Both the position numbers and the translations under genes were made by a program. Under the pieces are notes generated by a model that saw nothing but the letters and a program-made list of their open reading frames with translations, ran no database searches and was not told the DNA's origin. From assembly GCA_947643665.1 (NCBI GenBank), contig CANRWW010000020.1:1-49121 (forward strand): a DNA stretch of 49,121 nt. The letters run 5' to 3'. Origin of the DNA: an uncultured Porphyromonadaceae bacterium (GTDB lineage Bacteria; Bacteroidota; Bacteroidia; Bacteroidales; Muribaculaceae). Numbering within the stretch: the first letter of the stretch is position 1; every line of letters starts with the position of its first letter. This document shows, in pieces, positions 17,629 to 27,608 of this stretch.

Positions 17629-19014
17629 ATGGGCGCAAATACACTACCCGACACATCCGAAAACCTACGCGAACTATCTGCGATGCCTATAGGGCGCCTA
17701 CTATGGAAATACTCGCTCCCGGCTGTGGTTGGAATGCTTGTAATGCAACTATATAATATCGTGGACCGGATATTCATCGGACAGGTAATAGGCCCTGAGG
17801 CTATCGCCGGGCTCGCCATAACATTTCCGGTAATGAACATCGCCACGGCGCTCGGAGTGCTGGTTGGAGCCGGGGCGTCGGCAAGGATAAGCATACACCT
17901 CGGGCAACGCGATTACGACGGGGCAGCCCGTGTGTTAGGCACTTCGTTGTTGCTGACGCTCGGCATAGGCATTGTATACATAGGAGCGTTCGCCTGGGGC
18001 ATGGACACCGTGCTTGGATGGTTCGGGGCAAACGAAGTCACACTCCCCTACGCACGCGACTTCATGCTGTACATACTTCCGGGACTGCTGCTCACCAACC
18101 TCACCTTCTCTTTCAACAACATAATGCGGGCATCCGGCTACCCCGTAAAAGCCATGGTAACCATGTTCATCGGAGCAGGGCTGAATATCATACTTGCCCC
18201 GCTTTTCATCTACGTGTTCCGCTGGGGAATAAAAGGAGCCGCCATCGCCACAGACATTGCCATGGCAATATGCATGATATTCGTAATGGCACATTTTTTC
18301 AAAGCCAAGCATGGACCGGTCACCTTTCGAAGCGGCATTTTCAGCCTTGACTGGAAAATCATATGGAACATCATCGGCATAGGCGCCGCGCCATGCATAG
18401 TGAATGTGGCATCCTGCCTTATCAATATTGTCATAAACCGCTCGCTCCTGCAATATGGCGGCGTGGAAGCCATTGCCGCCTCAGGCATTTTCGTGACATA
18501 CACAGCCATGCTGTGTTGCATAATCCTCGGCATATGCCAGGGGATGCAACCGATAGCAGGATTCAACTACGGGCATGGCGCCCCTGACCGCGTGCTTTCG
18601 GTGTACCGTCTAGCTGTGATAGCGGGCACTGCCATCAGTGCCATAGGATGGGTAGGAGCACAGTTCTGCCCGGAAATAATAGCCCGTGCATTTGTGGCAG
18701 ACCAGGAACTTGTAAAATTCACAGCCCATTCCCTGAGCACGGGCATGACGGTATTCTTTGTCGTAGGTTTCCAGATCGTATCCACCACTTATTTCCAGAG
18801 CATCGGAAAAATCGGACTGTCAATTTTCCTCAGCCTCACACGGCAGGTAGTTTTTTTCATACCTCTTCTGCTATGGTTACCGGGACGGATGGGACTGGAT
18901 GGTGTCTGGAGCACTTTCTACATTTCCGACATACTTGCCACCGTGGTCACCGCCCTTCTGATGTTGTACGCAATACCGCGTCTACGCTCCATTCGCCCCG
19001 CATCAGCCTCATAA
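17629..19014 (+). CDS. MATE family efflux transporter
   Basis: A 461-residue polytopic inner-membrane protein with about 12 helices in two homologous halves. It is expected to export cationic drugs or metabolites in exchange for Na+ or H+. The N-terminal MATE signature is visible as MPIGRLLWKYSLPAVVGMLVMQLYNIVDRIFIGQ (split by helix 1), then GPEAIAGLAITFPVMNI. The second half begins near residue 245 (WNIIGIGAAPCIVNVASCLINIVINRSL) and contains GICQGMQPIAGFNYGHG. It is transcribed divergently from the FKBP operon. A palindrome upstream suggests local regulation, though no regulator gene is adjacent. The substrate cannot be inferred. Confidence 0.92.
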   Translation: MGANTLPDTSENLRELSAMPIGRLLWKYSLPAVVGMLVMQLYNIVDRIFIGQVIGPEAIAGLAITFPVMNIATALGVLVGAGASARISIHLGQRDYDGAARVLGTSLLLTLGIGIVYIGAFAWGMDTVLGWFGANEVTLPYARDFMLYILPGLLLTNLTFSFNNIMRASGYPVKAMVTMFIGAGLNIILAPLFIYVFRWGIKGAAIATDIAMAICMIFVMAHFFKAKHGPVTFRSGIFSLDWKIIWNIIGIGAAPCIVNVASCLINIVINRSLLQYGGVEAIAASGIFVTYTAMLCCIILGICQGMQPIAGFNYGHGAPDRVLSVYRLAVIAGTAISAIGWVGAQFCPEIIARAFVADQELVKFTAHSLSTGMTVFFVVGFQIVSTTYFQSIGKIGLSIFLSLTRQVVFFIPLLLWLPGRMGLDGVWSTFYISDILATVVTALLMLYAIPRLRSIRPASAS

Positions 19015-19055
19015 CACACCTCATAACACCACCCCCTTTATCACACAAAACCGTT

Positions 19056-19083
19056 AGTGCGGCGCGTAAAAACGCGCCGCACT
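19056..19083 (+). terminator. hairpin downstream of MATE gene
   Basis: AGTGCGGCGCGT (19056-19067) pairs perfectly with ACGCGCCGCACT (19072-19083) around AAAA, 41 nt after the MATE stop. There is no clear T-run afterwards, so it may terminate weakly or mainly protect the transcript end. A second 10-bp inverted repeat, GATGGTTGTC/GACAACCATC (19148-19174), lies between it and the next gene. Confidence 0.5.
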
Positions 19084-19282
19084 CCCTCCATATGCATATT
19101 TTCCGGAATAACTCAAACTTTTCAGCCCAAGCTATGTTTCTTTTTTAGATGGTTGTCACGGCCAGACAACCATCACGGCTTTACTTACCTGATTCTAATT
19201 AACGTTAACGGCAGACGCCAATTATCAACGAGGGATATTTCAACGCCTGTCAATTGGAAAACTATTTATTTACTTTACTACA

Positions 19283-20107
19283 ATGAGACTTACAACAAAA
19301 AACTCCCTGCGCAACATGCTCGCAGGTGCGATCGCCGTAACATTCTATGCATCTGCACCAGCACAAGCCCCTCTCAATCCCAACGACATCAAAGACCACC
19401 GCACCGAGCCGGAACTGTTCTTCCTTCAGGAGGGCGATTGCCCAAATAGCCTCACAATACTGCCTGGTCCTCCTGATGGCGGCTCAATACTTTTCCTTTA
19501 TGACCAGGCGCGGTACAACTGGGGCAAACTCCAAAGAAAAACCGCACGTGGCGAACAGGCGGCACAAGACGCACGCGTCACAGGCGACGGTCTTCCCAAA
19601 GCCTATTCCGAGTCGTTCGGAGTGGAAATAAACGAAGAGAACACACCTGAGATACTGAAACTGATAGTGGGGATGCGCGAGGATGCAGGCGATCTAGGGA
19701 CGCGCGAAGCCAAACGATATTACGACCGCACGCGGCCTTTCATATTCTATGAAGAGGACACATGCAACCCCGAACAACAGGCCGAACTTTCAGGCAACGG
19801 TTCATATCCATCGGGACACAGTTCGCTCGGATGGGCTACGGCACTGGTACTGGCTGAAATAAACCCCGAACGCCAAAATGAAATACTGAAGCGCGGATAT
19901 GAGATGGGAGAAAGCCGTGTTATATGCGGATACCATTTCCAGAGCGACGTTGACGCCGGACGGATCACCGGAGCCACAACAGTGGCACGACTGCATGCGG
20001 ATCCCGGATTCAACAAGCAACTGGCAAAAGCAAAAGCGGAATTCAAACGTCTCAAAAAAGAAGGGAAAGTTGCAAAAGGCACGCCGACTCCCACACCTAC
20101 GGAATAA
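19283..20107 (+). CDS. class A nonspecific acid phosphatase (PAP2 superfamily)
   Basis: A secreted 274-residue protein (signal peptide about residues 1-28, ending SAPAQA) that should hydrolyse phosphomonoesters in the periplasm. All three PAP2 motifs are present: K144-x6-R151-P152 (KRYYDRTRP), PSGHSS with His179, and SRVICGYHFQSD with Arg212, His218 and Asp222. This matches PhoN/PhoC-type enzymes. The C-terminus is a low-complexity tail (KGTPTPTPTE). The porin gene starts 56 bp later on the same strand, so the pair probably forms a unit for phosphate or phosphoester acquisition. Confidence 0.9.
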   Translation: MRLTTKNSLRNMLAGAIAVTFYASAPAQAPLNPNDIKDHRTEPELFFLQEGDCPNSLTILPGPPDGGSILFLYDQARYNWGKLQRKTARGEQAAQDARVTGDGLPKAYSESFGVEINEENTPEILKLIVGMREDAGDLGTREAKRYYDRTRPFIFYEEDTCNPEQQAELSGNGSYPSGHSSLGWATALVLAEINPERQNEILKRGYEMGESRVICGYHFQSDVDAGRITGATTVARLHADPGFNKQLAKAKAEFKRLKKEGKVAKGTPTPTPTE

Positions 20108-20163
20108 CAATTGCCGCACAACCGCTCAAAGATTAATAACAACAATCTTAATTGACAACCATC

Positions 20164-21318
20164 ATGAAGCCATTATATCTCAGCATAGTGGCGGCAACCG
20201 TCGCACTCTCTGCCGCCGCACAGGATACCGGCGACAAATTCACCATCAAACCCACAGGACGCATACTCGCCGATGGCGCAATATACCTCCCCGGAAATGA
20301 AAAAGACGGATTTGTCAGCGGCGTTGCCATTCCTGATGTCAGAGTCGGTGTAAAAGCCGGCTACGGCAACTGGAAAGCAAAAATCGACCTTGGATTCGCA
20401 TATGCGAAAGTAAACATGAAAGACATTTATGTGGAATACGACTTCAACGAGTCAAATCTTCTACGCGGAGGCTACTTCGTACAGCAGTTCGGTCTTAATT
20501 CCGTAACAAGCTCTTCCATGAAAGAAACAGAGGAGGAGGCCACAAGCAACGAGTTTTTCAACGCCAATCCACGTTCTCTCGGCATAATGTACCAGTTCCA
20601 GAAAGGCCGGTATTTCGCCGCGGCAAGTGCCTTCGTAGAAGGTGAGGCCATAAAACGGAACGCCTCTGAAATGGGGAAACAGGGCTTCGGATTCCAGACT
20701 CGCCTCGTATGGCGCCCATTCCACGAAGCGGGTAAATTTGCCCATATAGGTTGCTCATTCAACTATGCCACCCCTACATACAGCACCAAAGAAGGGGAAA
20801 ACCACAGCAGCTACCATTTCTCTTCCAATTTCCCGTCGCGTGTCTCCAAAGTATGCTTGCTTGATGCCGATATAACCCAGGCAAAAGACCAGTTCAAGAT
20901 GTCGCCTGAATTACTTCTCGGCAAAGGTCGCGTGGCTCTTGAAGCGCAGTATTATTACATGAACATATGGCGCAAAAGCGGTTTCGGCAATTACCATGCC
21001 CAAGGCGCATACGGCATCCTCCGCGGCATCCTGAAAGGGAGCGACTATGCTTATTCCGATAGCGAATGCGGTATAGCCACTCCGGCTCCGGGGTCTCTTG
21101 AGATGGCTGTAATGTATAATTATACCAACGCCAACGACACGTCTGCCGGAATTTTCGGAGGCATCTCACATGACGCATCATGCACTTTCAACTATTATAT
21201 AAACAAGTACATGATAGCACGCCTCCGTTACAGTTATACTACCGTACGCGATCGCGCGTTATCCCCCTCTGACCGCCATGTAAATATAATCCAAGCCCGC
21301 TTCCAGGTGATATTCTAA
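20164..21318 (+). CDS. outer-membrane porin (phosphate-selective porin O/P-like)
   Basis: Met at 20164 gives a signal peptide (MKPLYLSIVAATVALSAAAQ) and a 384-residue precursor. The frame opens 12 nt earlier. The mature part is a run of alternating-residue beta strands ending in a Phe-terminated strand (IIQARFQVIF), as expected for an outer-membrane barrel. Features such as KIDLGFAYAKVNMKDIYVEYDFNESNLLRGGYFVQQFGLNS resemble the OprO/OprP group, where early strands carry basic residues. It follows a periplasmic acid phosphatase gene, suggesting uptake of the released phosphate or entry of the substrate. Porin selectivity is inferred, not shown. Confidence 0.78.
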   Translation: MKPLYLSIVAATVALSAAAQDTGDKFTIKPTGRILADGAIYLPGNEKDGFVSGVAIPDVRVGVKAGYGNWKAKIDLGFAYAKVNMKDIYVEYDFNESNLLRGGYFVQQFGLNSVTSSSMKETEEEATSNEFFNANPRSLGIMYQFQKGRYFAAASAFVEGEAIKRNASEMGKQGFGFQTRLVWRPFHEAGKFAHIGCSFNYATPTYSTKEGENHSSYHFSSNFPSRVSKVCLLDADITQAKDQFKMSPELLLGKGRVALEAQYYYMNIWRKSGFGNYHAQGAYGILRGILKGSDYAYSDSECGIATPAPGSLEMAVMYNYTNANDTSAGIFGGISHDASCTFNYYINKYMIARLRYSYTTVRDRALSPSDRHVNIIQARFQVIF

Positions 21319-21352
21319 ACCATACAGTGCCCTCTTGCCCGGATACGAAAAA

Positions 21353-21387
21353 GCGGCATGTCAAACCCAAGAATTTTGACATGCCGC
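21353..21387. terminator. bidirectional hairpin between porin and LRR genes
   Basis: GCGGCATGTCAAA (21353-21365) pairs with TTTGACATGCCGC (21375-21387) across a 9-nt loop. It lies between the converging stops of the porin and leucine-rich-repeat genes and can serve both. Confidence 0.65.
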
Positions 21388-21444
21388 CTTATCTTGTCCG
21401 GATGGCAGCAGGCTATATCACAGCCGCCAAAGGGCAGATACCCG

Positions 21445-24400
21445 TTATCTTACAGCAACCTTTTTTGTACCTACGATATATATGCCGGACGGAAGACCTG
21501 CTGTCGCTTCCGCAGGCAATACCTGGGAGCGGATCTTGACTCCGGCGACAGTATAAACATCCACAGGAACAGCAGTATCCTCTCCGTCAACAACTACATT
21601 CTCCACACCTGCCTGGTCTACGTTTACGGCATTTGTGTAAAGGGTAAGGTTCGGATACATAGGATTGGTCATAAGACAGCGAACAGTATCATCAAACGTA
21701 CTGTGGAATGATGTCACGCCGTTATTGACAGAAAATTCCGGATTGTCACCGGTGCCGTCAAGCATCTCACCGATTATAATGTCATTTTCGGCATCATAGC
21801 TGATTTCACCGAGATACCAGTCAAACTTGGTGGGCATACCTTCAACAGTCGCCTGTGAAGAAAGATCCACCTTCCCATCCATACATTCTATATTGACTTC
21901 TGCCTGATTGTTATATGTAAAATATGTCAGGGAGGGGAAATATGCCTGTCTGGGCAAGGTAGCAAAATCAAAGCAATTGCCCTGGACAGCCAAAGCCACC
22001 AACCGACGTGACACTGAGGTGAGGTTGATAGTGCTGAAGTTGTTATTAGACAGTACGAGCTGGCTTATTTTTGTCGCCTTGGTCAAATCTATATCTGAAA
22101 GTTCATTTCCTGCTGCTGACAGACACCACATGGACGGATTGTCCAAAGTAATTTCGGAAAGTTTGTTATTGTCTATATAAAGTGCCTGAAGAGCGGGTAT
22201 CCTGGATGCATCAAACGCAGTGTATGCATTGTTGCTTATATTCAGAGTATGAAGGTTTCCAAACTCGCTAAAATCCTTGCTGGAAAATTTATTATCCGTA
22301 AGGTTTAATTCCGCAATCGGTGCGTCTGCCGGAAAAACAATGTTCTCCTCGTCAATGCCGCACCCTCCGATAGAAAGCGCCGTCAAAGCAGTCAGCGGCG
22401 AAAGATCCAGATTCTCCATCGGCGTATCATAAACAGAGAATACGGTTATGTCAGAGGCATCCTCATATGTATATACTTTCACATCAGCACCTGCATAATA
22501 CTGCTGGTTGGGATAAGGAATATATGTGTTTGCCGACACCGGATACTGCTTGTATTCGCTACCATCCCCGCGCCAATCAATATAAAGTGCGGTGGTCTTG
22601 TTACCGCGCAATATCACCTCAGCGCCATTACCGGAAGAAGTTGTGGTAAACGATGCCACGACCTTCGTGGGAGCGGCAGTAACCGTAGTTTCGGTGGTGC
22701 GATATACGTTGGCTCCTGTAAGCTCAGGAAAAGCGGGGTTTGTCATCTCACAATAGACTTTTCCTACCGCAGTGTCAAGGAACCGGGTGGCACCGTCAAC
22801 ACAATCAACCTCTTTGCCCTGGATCAGAGGAGTGCCGTCAGAAGATTTTTTCCAGACAAAAGCCGTTCCCTTCCCTTCTATGACACGATTTTGCTCAGAT
22901 AAGTTTATTGCTGGTGCGAATGCCATAAGTTCAAAATCCTTTTGCGGAGCATAGATGTAGGTTTCAGCATCCAGGCCAGGAAGATATGGCAAAGTGGCAA
23001 GTGTAAGCGCATTATTGGTCACATCCAGTTTTTGAATCTTGGGCATGTTGACTGTAGTGACTGAAGTGAAGTTGTTGTATGACAGATCTATCGTAACGGC
23101 ATTCCCAAAATACGAAAGGTCTGCATCCTCACCAAACAGATTATGGCTGAGGTTAAGATGCTCGATATTGTCATAATTCTTCAATGACATACCGGAAAGC
23201 TGGTTCCATGAGAGATCCAGAGTGCGAAGCGAGCCTGGAGCGACTATATCAAATGTCGCGATAGCATTCCGCGAAGCATACAGGTTCTTAAGGGCGAACT
23301 TCTCATAATTGCCGTAAATACCAGACAGGTCCAGCTCCTCCAGCCTATTGCCTGAGAGATTTATATCTGTAAGGCAGCGGTTATATCTCAGATCCACCAA
23401 TGGGAGGGCGCAACCGTTTATGGTCAGAGTGCGCAATTCTGTGGCACGGGTCAGGTCAACGGATGATATGACAGGCATATCCACTATCTCAAGAGCCGTC
23501 ATTACCGAATTTTCAGGCATCAGCACTTTTACAGCAGACTCCCCGATGCCAGCAGGAAGCGAGACTGTCACATTGTTCTGTGCGGGCGATGTTATGGATG
23601 TGGCGCTGAAAGTCTGTAGTGCCCCATCGTTTACCTGCACATAAAACTCACGCGGGCTATCATCGCTGGCATGGTCCACACCGACCTTGAACGAGAATGT
23701 GCCACGACCGGAAACATTCATTACCGCCACATTACTGGGTCGGCCCATATCCGCATGGCTTTTCACCTTGAACATACCGGACTGCAACGTATACATCTCA
23801 AATGCCGAGTTGGCAAACTCAATAAAAACCGAATCGGAAGGCACCTCGTTGAAGGTCACTTTGCCATCCTCATATGAATAAACAGACTTGTCAAGCTCCA
23901 CCTTCTCACCATCATAAGGCGAGCCGAACACCCGCACTGAGGTCTGTGTGTTCGGACGCAATACATCCGACGAAAAATCAACAGGCGTGCCTACCTCATA
24001 ACTGCGGTCGCATGGCAGAGGTGAACGGAAATAGTAATATTCTCCCCAGTTGGGATCAGCATCCGGCAAGGTGGCAAATGTAAAATTGTTGTTCGCTATA
24101 TCTACCAGATACAGATTCGGATTCTTGCTCAGATCTATTTCCGAGACATTGTTGTCGCGTATGTTCAGATGAGTCAGATATCTGTTCGCAGTCACATCTA
24201 TTGACGACAGATTGTTGCCTGAGACATTGAGAATCGTAAGATTCGGATTCTTGCTCACATCTATGGCATCTATTTTTACATCTGTGTTGATGGATCCTGA
24301 TACATGTTGGGCAAATAGATGCTGCAGATTGGTATTCTTGCTTACATCTATGGAACGAATGCGGCTTTCAGAGATATTCAATCTCATAAGTTTAGAGTTC

Positions 24401-25125
24401 TTGCTCACATCAAGTGTCTCCACATTGGTAAGTTCGAGAGACAGCACCTGCAGATCGGGACATCCGGATGGGTCGGCCTTATAAAGGCCGAAATTATGGT
24501 ACCCGTCGAAAGTGACCAGTCCCGGATAATCACTCAGATTGAACGACTGGTCCATATAATCGATTATGTCAAGCTCCAGTATGGCAAGACCGGGGTGGTT
24601 GGAGCCTACTTTCAGCGGTGTTTCGGCTGTAAAGGGATTGTCCGACAAATATACGGCATAGAGTTTTTCAAATGGAGACAGGTCCAGCCGTTTCAGCTCA
24701 TTGTGCTGTAAATTTATTATCTCCAGATTTTCGATCTGCTCAATATCTACCCAGTCAAGATAGCAACCCTCGCAGTTTATATAATCGATTTTCGAAGGAT
24801 CACCATATATCTTTACCAGACCATCCTCGCTTACGCAGCATTGTATTGCTGTGCCGACAAGAGACTGGGATTCATTATCAAAAACCGCAGGGGAAATTTC
24901 GGCTTCAACCATTCCGAAACCGCAATCCACATCGAAATAATCGGTCTCTGTACTACCGAGCACAATATGAAAGCTATTCGAAGCGCCATAGGTATCGTAG
25001 ATGTTGGTTTTAAGCGTGATAATCGGCTTATCTGCACCGTTCTGTGCCATGGCATCGGAGGGAGCGCCCCACATGGCAACGGACATGAGAACACCTGCTG
25101 TCAATTTCTGAAACATGTTGTTCAT
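21445..25125 (-). CDS. secreted leucine-rich-repeat protein with T9SS-like C-terminal tail
   Basis: A 1226-residue precursor with a signal peptide (to about residue 28, PSDAMAQ). Leucine-rich repeats of about 21-24 residues occur in three blocks: about 115-345 (units such as IDVSKNTNLQHLFAQ and LDVSKNSKLMRLNIS), about 550-715 and about 900-1060. Each block closes with a similar ATLP phrase, then a beta-sandwich-like spacer, implying internal triplication. The C-terminus (VDVYTVAGVKIRSQV...GLPSGIYIVGTKKVAVR) resembles Por/type IX sorting tails, so cell-surface attachment or release is likely. The start lies 62 nt after the subtilase stop, so they are probably one transcript. The ligand is unknown. 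Confidence 0.85.
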   Translation of the reverse strand: MNNMFQKLTAGVLMSVAMWGAPSDAMAQNGADKPIITLKTNIYDTYGASNSFHIVLGSTETDYFDVDCGFGMVEAEISPAVFDNESQSLVGTAIQCCVSEDGLVKIYGDPSKIDYINCEGCYLDWVDIEQIENLEIINLQHNELKRLDLSPFEKLYAVYLSDNPFTAETPLKVGSNHPGLAILELDIIDYMDQSFNLSDYPGLVTFDGYHNFGLYKADPSGCPDLQVLSLELTNVETLDVSKNSKLMRLNISESRIRSIDVSKNTNLQHLFAQHVSGSINTDVKIDAIDVSKNPNLTILNVSGNNLSSIDVTANRYLTHLNIRDNNVSEIDLSKNPNLYLVDIANNNFTFATLPDADPNWGEYYYFRSPLPCDRSYEVGTPVDFSSDVLRPNTQTSVRVFGSPYDGEKVELDKSVYSYEDGKVTFNEVPSDSVFIEFANSAFEMYTLQSGMFKVKSHADMGRPSNVAVMNVSGRGTFSFKVGVDHASDDSPREFYVQVNDGALQTFSATSITSPAQNNVTVSLPAGIGESAVKVLMPENSVMTALEIVDMPVISSVDLTRATELRTLTINGCALPLVDLRYNRCLTDINLSGNRLEELDLSGIYGNYEKFALKNLYASRNAIATFDIVAPGSLRTLDLSWNQLSGMSLKNYDNIEHLNLSHNLFGEDADLSYFGNAVTIDLSYNNFTSVTTVNMPKIQKLDVTNNALTLATLPYLPGLDAETYIYAPQKDFELMAFAPAINLSEQNRVIEGKGTAFVWKKSSDGTPLIQGKEVDCVDGATRFLDTAVGKVYCEMTNPAFPELTGANVYRTTETTVTAAPTKVVASFTTTSSGNGAEVILRGNKTTALYIDWRGDGSEYKQYPVSANTYIPYPNQQYYAGADVKVYTYEDASDITVFSVYDTPMENLDLSPLTALTALSIGGCGIDEENIVFPADAPIAELNLTDNKFSSKDFSEFGNLHTLNISNNAYTAFDASRIPALQALYIDNNKLSEITLDNPSMWCLSAAGNELSDIDLTKATKISQLVLSNNNFSTINLTSVSRRLVALAVQGNCFDFATLPRQAYFPSLTYFTYNNQAEVNIECMDGKVDLSSQATVEGMPTKFDWYLGEISYDAENDIIIGEMLDGTGDNPEFSVNNGVTSFHSTFDDTVRCLMTNPMYPNLTLYTNAVNVDQAGVENVVVDGEDTAVPVDVYTVAGVKIRSQVLPAEATAGLPSGIYIVGTKKVAVR

Positions 25126-25187
25126 TTTTATATGAAAGGTTTATTATGTTTTACTTATGGATTTAATGTAATCCGAAATGTCGCCTG

Positions 25188-27608
25188 TCATTTCACGGTC
25201 ACTTTCTGGGAATGGCCGTTGGCAGAAAGGATATACACACCCGCTGGAAGACTTGAGGCATCAAGTACCAGTTCATCGCCCGGGGCAGACGCTGTAAGCA
25301 TGCGGCAACCGCTGACGGATGTAAGGGTCGCCTCTACCGAATCCGCCTGACCGACAAATACATTAAATCGGTTGTCACCAGCCTTGGTCACCATCATACG
25401 GTCGTTGTGGCCGTCGGCTCCCACCCCCTCTATTCCAGCCTGGCGGATCACCTCCTTAAGCCCGGCAAGGGCATTGAATTTTCCAGCGCCCCATTGCACC
25501 GGATCACCGGCTTCCACATATTCATCGCATACTGCGGTACGCGCTATTATATCTTTCGCCTCATGCACCGTAAGGGTAGGGTCAGCCTCAAGCCACAAGG
25601 CTATGTTGCCTGCCACAAACGGAGTTGACATCGAAGTGCCCACCTCCTGCTTCCAATAATGCGCACCACCTTTGCTATCGGTGGCACGTGCGGAATTGAG
25701 GTATTCATAATATTCGCGGCGCATCTCCTCTGTGAGTTTCACCCCGTTTTCAGCGGCAAGCCGGTCTGTCACATATTCCAGATACGGTGTGCTGATGGAA
25801 GATATTATGGCTGCTCCTGGAGCGCAGACATCCGGAAGGTTACGGCCGTCTGCCAAAGTGCCGAATGAAGAAAATTCGCTCGCATATCCGGGACGGAATC
25901 CATCGCCAGGATATGAAGGGCGCCCGCCATCAAGCGTATTCCATTCCTGGCGCGTGTTATAGGAGCCCACACTGATTATGTTATGTCCCACGGCCATATC
26001 TGATATTGTGCCGTTGCGGGATCCGTCGGTAAAACCCTCCACTCCATAGTTATCAAAACTTGTGGTAAGGGCATCCGTATAAAAATCATACCTGTGCCCC
26101 GAAGCGCCGGTCACCTCTATACCGATCAGCAATTCAGCGTCACGGTAATTGCCGTCTTTATCCAGGTAATTGTTTTCTTTGTCCAAAAGGTCAATTCCTA
26201 TTGTACAATAATACCTGTTGGTTGCAGGATCAAGAGCCCGTCCTACAGCCACATAACCGTCAAAAGACTGTGCGAAAGGGGTGTTGGCCGGTGCTACGAC
26301 ATCGCCTGCGGCGACATTGGAATTGGCAGCCGTCCAATAATAGGTCATATTGCCATTCTCACCGGTAGCCGGCATTTCATAAGCTACACGGTAGCCACGG
26401 CTCTTGCGATATACAACCACACGCAATGAAAACTCCGTATCATCATCTCCATACACTCCGATCTGCCCATAGCGCCATGTATTCATAGTTTCTGCCGTGG
26501 TTCCATCAGGCGTATACTGGTAGACACGCGGATGAATGAATGTCTTGATCGTCCTGTCGTCATCTGCCAGGGTCTTGTTCAAAGCATTTTTCGAGTCGCC
26601 TTCATTACCGGCAGAAACACATATTATCGCCTCCTGGCCTACCCTGTCGAGAAAATCAGACATTACAGATTTCGGGTCATGCGGCCCCACGTTGGAACCG
26701 AGAGACAGGTTATATACCATAGGCATATTTTTGTAAATACGCCCGTAGCTGTACATGTAGTCAATGCCATAAGCGATGCATACATCTGTAAGCAATCCGC
26801 ATGACACAACAATATCAGACTCAGTAGCCACACCGTAATATGGATTGGCAACTCTCTTGATTATCGAATTGCCTGTCTGGGAAAGGCCTTCAGACACTTC
26901 CACCTCACCTTTGTATGCGCCCGCCATTATGCCAAGCGTATGGGTGGCATGGTATGCCGACGGTTCGTCTGTGGTAAAATCAGTTATGGGACGGGCATCC
27001 AACACATCAGAGCCGTAATATACCGGAGCGACCTCAGTGCCTATAGCGTTGTAGCGCATCAGAGAAAGATACTTTATGCGGTTCACACCATCCGGATCAA
27101 GGAAATTAACGTGATTGGGATCTATCCCCTGATCCACAATACCTGCTATCACACCCTTTCCGGTGTATGCCTTGGGGAGCCCTTCACCACCCGAATGCAT
27201 CACATCCGTGCCGGAGGCTTCACGTGCCAGATCCATCGTGGCCTGCACAGGACGCTGGAACTGTATCAGTTGCACACAATCCAAAGCAGCAAACTCTTCG
27301 GCACGGTCATAGGGGATCTCCGCTATAGCCACTTGCCCGCGCACGCTCATGACATCAACGCCTTCAGCCACAAGGTCATCAGCCGTATATCCGTCTGCAA
27401 TCCGCACAAAAGCAAGAGTTGATTCACGTCCGGCAAGAGCTGCGGTCTTTGAAAAAGATCTGGCACGCACGCCAGACGGCACAGATATCTCCGGGCTACG
27501 CATATGTTTACGGGTGCGCAGCTCAATTTTGCTCTGCAGATCAAGCACGCCGGCATCAGCGGCCAAAAACGGCAGAGCCATAAGCAATGTCGTGTAAAAT
27601 TTCCTCAT
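25188..27608 (-). CDS. secreted subtilisin-family (S8) serine protease with T9SS-like tail
   Basis: An 806-residue precursor with a short signal peptide (MRKFYTTLLMALPFLAADAG) and a propeptide-like region to about residue 130. The catalytic triad is readable: Asp159 (GIVDQGID), His223 (HATHTLGIMAG) and Ser661 (GTSMSTPFVAG). A large insert lies between His and Ser, as in many Bacteroidetes surface subtilases. The final 80 residues form a beta domain ending in LPAGVYILSANGHSQKVTVK, similar to type IX sorting domains. It is the first gene of an operon with the LRR protein, which could be its partner or substrate. A promoter sits about 340 bp upstream, leaving a long leader. Confidence 0.92.
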   Translation of the reverse strand: MRKFYTTLLMALPFLAADAGVLDLQSKIELRTRKHMRSPEISVPSGVRARSFSKTAALAGRESTLAFVRIADGYTADDLVAEGVDVMSVRGQVAIAEIPYDRAEEFAALDCVQLIQFQRPVQATMDLAREASGTDVMHSGGEGLPKAYTGKGVIAGIVDQGIDPNHVNFLDPDGVNRIKYLSLMRYNAIGTEVAPVYYGSDVLDARPITDFTTDEPSAYHATHTLGIMAGAYKGEVEVSEGLSQTGNSIIKRVANPYYGVATESDIVVSCGLLTDVCIAYGIDYMYSYGRIYKNMPMVYNLSLGSNVGPHDPKSVMSDFLDRVGQEAIICVSAGNEGDSKNALNKTLADDDRTIKTFIHPRVYQYTPDGTTAETMNTWRYGQIGVYGDDDTEFSLRVVVYRKSRGYRVAYEMPATGENGNMTYYWTAANSNVAAGDVVAPANTPFAQSFDGYVAVGRALDPATNRYYCTIGIDLLDKENNYLDKDGNYRDAELLIGIEVTGASGHRYDFYTDALTTSFDNYGVEGFTDGSRNGTISDMAVGHNIISVGSYNTRQEWNTLDGGRPSYPGDGFRPGYASEFSSFGTLADGRNLPDVCAPGAAIISSISTPYLEYVTDRLAAENGVKLTEEMRREYYEYLNSARATDSKGGAHYWKQEVGTSMSTPFVAGNIALWLEADPTLTVHEAKDIIARTAVCDEYVEAGDPVQWGAGKFNALAGLKEVIRQAGIEGVGADGHNDRMMVTKAGDNRFNVFVGQADSVEATLTSVSGCRMLTASAPGDELVLDASSLPAGVYILSANGHSQKVTVK

